Shown piece after piece: positions 6,583 through 9,140 of a DNA stretch of 9,140 nt. Source of the DNA: a bacterium (GTDB lineage Bacteria; Bacteroidota; Bacteroidia; Bacteroidales; Muribaculaceae); assembly GCA_004559845.1 (NCBI GenBank), contig SFWW01000066.1:1-9140 (forward strand), in the 5' to 3' direction. The first letter of the stretch is position 1, and each line of letters starts with the position of its first letter. Made by a program: the position numbers and the translations under genes. The notes beneath the pieces were generated by a model. That model made no database searches. It had not been told where the DNA came from and saw only the letters and a list, made by a program, of their open reading frames with translations.

Positions 6583-6616
6583 AAGCCGCTCCCCGGAGGA
6601 GCAAAACATAAGTGGG
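6560..6616 (-). terminator. Terminator-like nested hairpin overlapping the promoter
   Basis: On the minus strand CCCACTT (6616-6610) pairs with AAGTGGG (6576-6570), enclosing an inner hairpin GCTCC-TCCGG-GGAGC (6602-6588). The outer stem is followed by TG and then eight T residues (6567-6560), as in an intrinsic terminator; the inner stem is followed by GGC and five T residues. It could be a second terminator behind the nuo operon, the end of a small transcript, or an operator-like palindrome over the next promoter. The outermost arms (6541-6552 with 6622-6632) extend the pairing with one bulged base. Confidence 0.45.
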
Positions 6617-6755
6617 CGGTATGCCCTGAAAATCAGCGCCACAGCATAGCAGAAACAGCAAAGCAAACAAAAATGCAAAATTACATTAAAAAATCTTGAA
6701 AGCTAATAATTCAGCCCTGAACCCACACACCCCTCTCGCTCCGATGCGAACTGAA

Positions 6756-6789
6756 AAGAAGGAGAAATCGGCTAAGATTTCTCCTTCTT
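6756..6789 (-). terminator. Intrinsic terminator of the nuo operon
   Basis: A perfect 14-bp stem (AAGAAGGAGAAATC at 6756-6769, GATTTCTCCTTCTT at 6776-6789) with a 6-nt loop lies 43 bases past the nuoN stop codon. In the nuo direction the stem ends in CTT and runs directly into TT, and it is T-rich on the plus strand as well (GGTTTTTAG), so it may work both ways. It separates nuoN from the propeller-amidase operon. Confidence 0.75.
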
Positions 6790-6832
6790 CCGGTTTTTAG
6801 ATAATTAATGTATTAAGGTAAAGGGGCTTATG

Positions 6833-8296
6833 TTAACGTATGAGTTGGAATAAGCTACCGGATGCAGAAGCAAATGCTTCCAAATTGATGTAAACACAAC
6901 TTACCACACCCAAGAGCACAATACCAAGCACGCAAATAATCATGCCTGCTTTTTCGCTCCAATGCGACTGAAGCGTAGGAATAGCGCAGTCGTCCTGACG
7001 GATGAACATGGCTTTCACCACGAGTAAGTAGTAGTAGAGCGAAATGATGGTATTAATTAAAGCAATCAATACGAGTACATACAAAGCCACATCGGCATCC
7101 TTCAATGCACCGGCAAACACAAAGAATTTGCTAAAGAAGCCGGCAAATGGCGGAATACCTGCCAAAGAGAACATTGCCACCATCATGGTGAAGGAAAGCC
7201 AAGGATTGGTTTTAAACAGTCCGTTATAATCGTCGGTGGACACCTTCGAGGTGTGGCGCTCAATGGCTGCAATCACTGCAAAGGCGGCAAGGTTGGAGAA
7301 GATGTAAACCACCACATAATACATCATTGAAGCCATACCGAGCGTGTTGGCAGCTATCACACCAAGCATGATGTAGCCGGCTTGTGAGATTGAAGAGAAT
7401 GCCAAGAAACGCTTGAGGTTGCGCTGACGCACTGCGAAGAGGTTACCAATGGTGATGGTGAGCACAATCACTGCATAGAGCATCCATTTCCAAACATCGG
7501 CGTAAACGGCACCGAACACTTGGGTGAGAATCACAAGGAATGCAAATGCGGCTGCACCCTTAGAAATCACTGAAAGGTAGCTGGTCACAGCGGTTGGAGC
7601 ACCTTGGTAAACGTCGGCGGTCCAGTTGTGGAATGGAACAAGCGAGAGCTTGAAGCCCACACCGGCAATCACAAACGCCACTGCCACGATGAGCAGAGCC
7701 GACTGCTTCGACACGAGCACTTCACCGATGGTGGCGAAGTTGAGCGAACCGCTCAAACCGTAAACGAACGACACGCCGAGCAGCATAATGGCTGAAGAGA
7801 ACACGGCAGTAAAAATGTATTTGGCAGCCGCTTCGCGCGATTCGTAATGGTTCTTCTCAAATGCCGCAAGGGCTGCGAGTGGCAAGGATGCCGTTTCGAG
7901 GCCGATGTAGAACAAGAGGAAGTTGCGCGCCGATACCATGAGGAACATACCGAAAAGTGTGAGCATAATCAACTCGTAGAATTCGCCACGGCGAACGCTT
8001 ACGAAGTCGCTATTAGTCCACTTCACGGCTTGAAGAATCACAAGGAATGTGCCGATATTGAGAATGCCTTTCATCGCCCAAGTGGCTTGGCTTTGCTCAA
8101 ACATACCGGCAAAGGCGATGCCTGTGCAGCATGGAATGAAGCTAAAAGCCGTGTAGAGGGCAAACACCACTGCGGTGAACACAGGGAGGTGCTTTTGGCA
8201 CTTAGAGGGCATAAAAGTGTCATAGAGAAATACTAACAAGAATGTAGCCAACAGACCGATTTCTTGAGGCATCATTAAAAATTGAGAATAATCCAT
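6833..8296 (-). CDS. nuoN: NADH-quinone oxidoreductase subunit N (NuoN)
   Basis: NuoN is one of the three antiporter-like membrane subunits of respiratory complex I and forms a proton channel in the membrane arm next to NuoK. The 487-residue length matches the family (E. coli 485). The sequence is almost wholly hydrophobic helices, consistent with about 14 transmembrane segments. Functional residues known from the E. coli protein are recognisable by context: the TM5 glutamate in IGLETASLP (E134), K159, the TM7 lysine in GFKLSLVPFHNW (K216, with H223), the TM8 lysine in SVISKGAA (K246), and the TM12 lysine in GFFSKFFVF (K390). All key charges are present, so it should be competent for proton transfer. 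The ATG at 8296 follows nuoM by 36 bp; the pair forms the usual end of a nuo operon and is closed by the terminator at 6756-6789. Confidence 0.95.
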   Translation of the reverse strand: MDYSQFLMMPQEIGLLATFLLVFLYDTFMPSKCQKHLPVFTAVVFALYTAFSFIPCCTGIAFAGMFEQSQATWAMKGILNIGTFLVILQAVKWTNSDFVSVRRGEFYELIMLTLFGMFLMVSARNFLLFYIGLETASLPLAALAAFEKNHYESREAAAKYIFTAVFSSAIMLLGVSFVYGLSGSLNFATIGEVLVSKQSALLIVAVAFVIAGVGFKLSLVPFHNWTADVYQGAPTAVTSYLSVISKGAAAFAFLVILTQVFGAVYADVWKWMLYAVIVLTITIGNLFAVRQRNLKRFLAFSSISQAGYIMLGVIAANTLGMASMMYYVVVYIFSNLAAFAVIAAIERHTSKVSTDDYNGLFKTNPWLSFTMMVAMFSLAGIPPFAGFFSKFFVFAGALKDADVALYVLVLIALINTIISLYYYLLVVKAMFIRQDDCAIPTLQSHWSEKAGMIICVLGIVLLGVVSCVYINLEAFASASGSLFQLIR

Positions 8297-8332
8297 TTTG
8301 TATCTTATCGATTTTTAAATTCAACACTTTTA

Positions 8333-9140
8333 TTAAAGAACATTCTTAATAGCGTCAACTACAGGGAGGAAACTATCGCGAATGATGTCGCCGCTAAAGC
8401 GCTCAAACCACACTGCATCGGTGAGCTGGCGATGGTGCTCGTTTTGCACTTCGCCAAAGAGCAATTTGCCCACCACGCGCAAAATGTAGACGGCTGTGAT
8501 AACGATTGAAGCGCAAGCTGCCACGGTGAACACGCGTTGGAGCAAACCGGCTTCTTGGAACGAGCCGAAGAAGATGGTCATTTCGGCAGCGAAACCGCTC
8601 AAGCCCGGCAAACCAAGCGAAGCCAAACCGGCAATCACATAACCTACACCAAGGTAAGGCATGATGTGCATCATACCACCCATGTCGCGAATGTCGCGGG
8701 TGTGGGTACGACCGTAAATCTGACCGATGAGGGCAAAGAAGAGGGCTGTCATCAAACCGTGAGAGAGCATCTGGAGCACGGCACCGGTCATTGCCGTTTG
8801 ATTATACATCAAAATGGCGAAGAGCACCATACCACAGTGGCTCACCGAAGAATAAGCATTGATGTACTTGAGGTCGGTTTGCACGCAAGCGCTGAACGCG
8901 CCATACACGATGCTGATACCGGTGAGTGTGAGGAAAATCCATCCCAATTCGGTAGCGGCATAGGGCATCAAATAGATAGCCACACGGAAGCAGCCGTAAC
9001 CACCCAATTTCATCAACACGCCTGCGTGGAGCATCGACACTGCTGTAGGGGCTGATGCGTGACCATCAGGCGACCAAGTGTGGAATGGGAACATAGCACC
9101 AAGCACACCGAAACCAACGAACGCCATTGGGAAGAGGTAG
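8333..9140 (-). CDS. nuoM: NADH-quinone oxidoreductase subunit M (NuoM), C-terminal part
   Basis: This is the C-terminal part of the second antiporter-like complex I subunit; the frame runs open through the window edge (codons for YLFP precede the Met at 9127), so the start is outside. About 268 residues, roughly half the protein, are visible. Family landmarks: MFPFHTWSPDGHASAPTAV (TM7-8 junction), a lysine in GVLMKLGGYG (TM8), QTDLKYINAYSSVSHCGM, the LSHGLMTALFF helix, GRTHTRDIRDMGG, and LPGLSGFAAEMTIFFGSF with the TM12-region glutamate. The stop is 36 bp before nuoN. Unusually, the lysine expected about six residues before the FPFHTW motif in TM7 (K234 in E. coli) is absent: the segment reads GVLGAMFPFHTW. 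This looks like a clade feature of some M subunits rather than damage, since the surrounding residues are well formed. Confidence 0.93.
   Translation of the reverse strand, partial: YLFPMAFVGFGVLGAMFPFHTWSPDGHASAPTAVSMLHAGVLMKLGGYGCFRVAIYLMPYAATELGWIFLTLTGISIVYGAFSACVQTDLKYINAYSSVSHCGMVLFAILMYNQTAMTGAVLQMLSHGLMTALFFALIGQIYGRTHTRDIRDMGGMMHIMPYLGVGYVIAGLASLGLPGLSGFAAEMTIFFGSFQEAGLLQRVFTVAACASIVITAVYILRVVGKLLFGEVQNEHHRQLTDAVWFERFSGDIIRDSFLPVVDAIKNVL

Noticed and set aside
8537..9055. 172-codon plus-strand open frame opposite nuoM
   Set aside because: It is antisense to clearly conserved NuoM motifs, has unusual His/Glu/Thr composition and shows no family resemblance.

Overview
The window reads as a chromosomal segment of a Bacteroidota bacterium, most likely order Bacteroidales; the family cannot be fixed from the sequence alone. 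The evidence is: two good matches to the Bacteroidota promoter grammar (-33 TTTG, about 19-20 nt, -7 TAnnTTTG); A/T-rich leaders without Shine-Dalgarno sequences; the gene content; and a NuoM of the 'GVLGAMFPFHTW' type. Apart from the fragment at the left edge, every recognisable gene is on the minus strand.

Layout from left to right. Positions 1-218 are the right end of an IS66-family insertion sequence: the last 43 codons of its transposase, a perfect-stem terminator overlapping the stop codon, and two tandem copies of the terminal inverted repeat. Next comes a long minus-strand gene (255-2945) for a SWIM zinc-finger/SNF2-type ATPase with a very acidic tail and its own promoter at 2990-3020. 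Then follows an orphan, probably outer-membrane beta-barrel, protein (3150-3830). A poorly coding AT-rich gap of about 290 bp (3831-4124) separates it from the next genes.

A probable two-gene envelope operon follows. Transcription runs from 6390 (a secreted beta-propeller-like protein with a charged coiled-coil tail) into 5351 (a secreted Amidase_3 cell-wall amidase with an extra C-terminal beta-sandwich). Its promoter at 6551-6582 is embedded in a nested inverted-repeat structure that also resembles an intrinsic terminator. The roughly 150-nt leader contains two further perfect hairpins.

The right end holds the last two genes of a complex I (nuo) operon, nuoM (5' end outside the window) and nuoN, closed by a strong 14-bp-stem terminator at 6756-6789.

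Functionally the window mixes housekeeping (proton-pumping respiratory complex I), envelope (amidase, propeller, barrel) and nucleic-acid (SNF2 ATPase) genes beside a mobile-element scar. I see no convincing multi-gene novel system. The most unusual items are the duplicated IS66 terminus, the promoter/terminator palindrome at 6541-6632, and the absence of the usual TM7 lysine in the visible part of NuoM. No tRNA, rRNA or CRISPR was seen.
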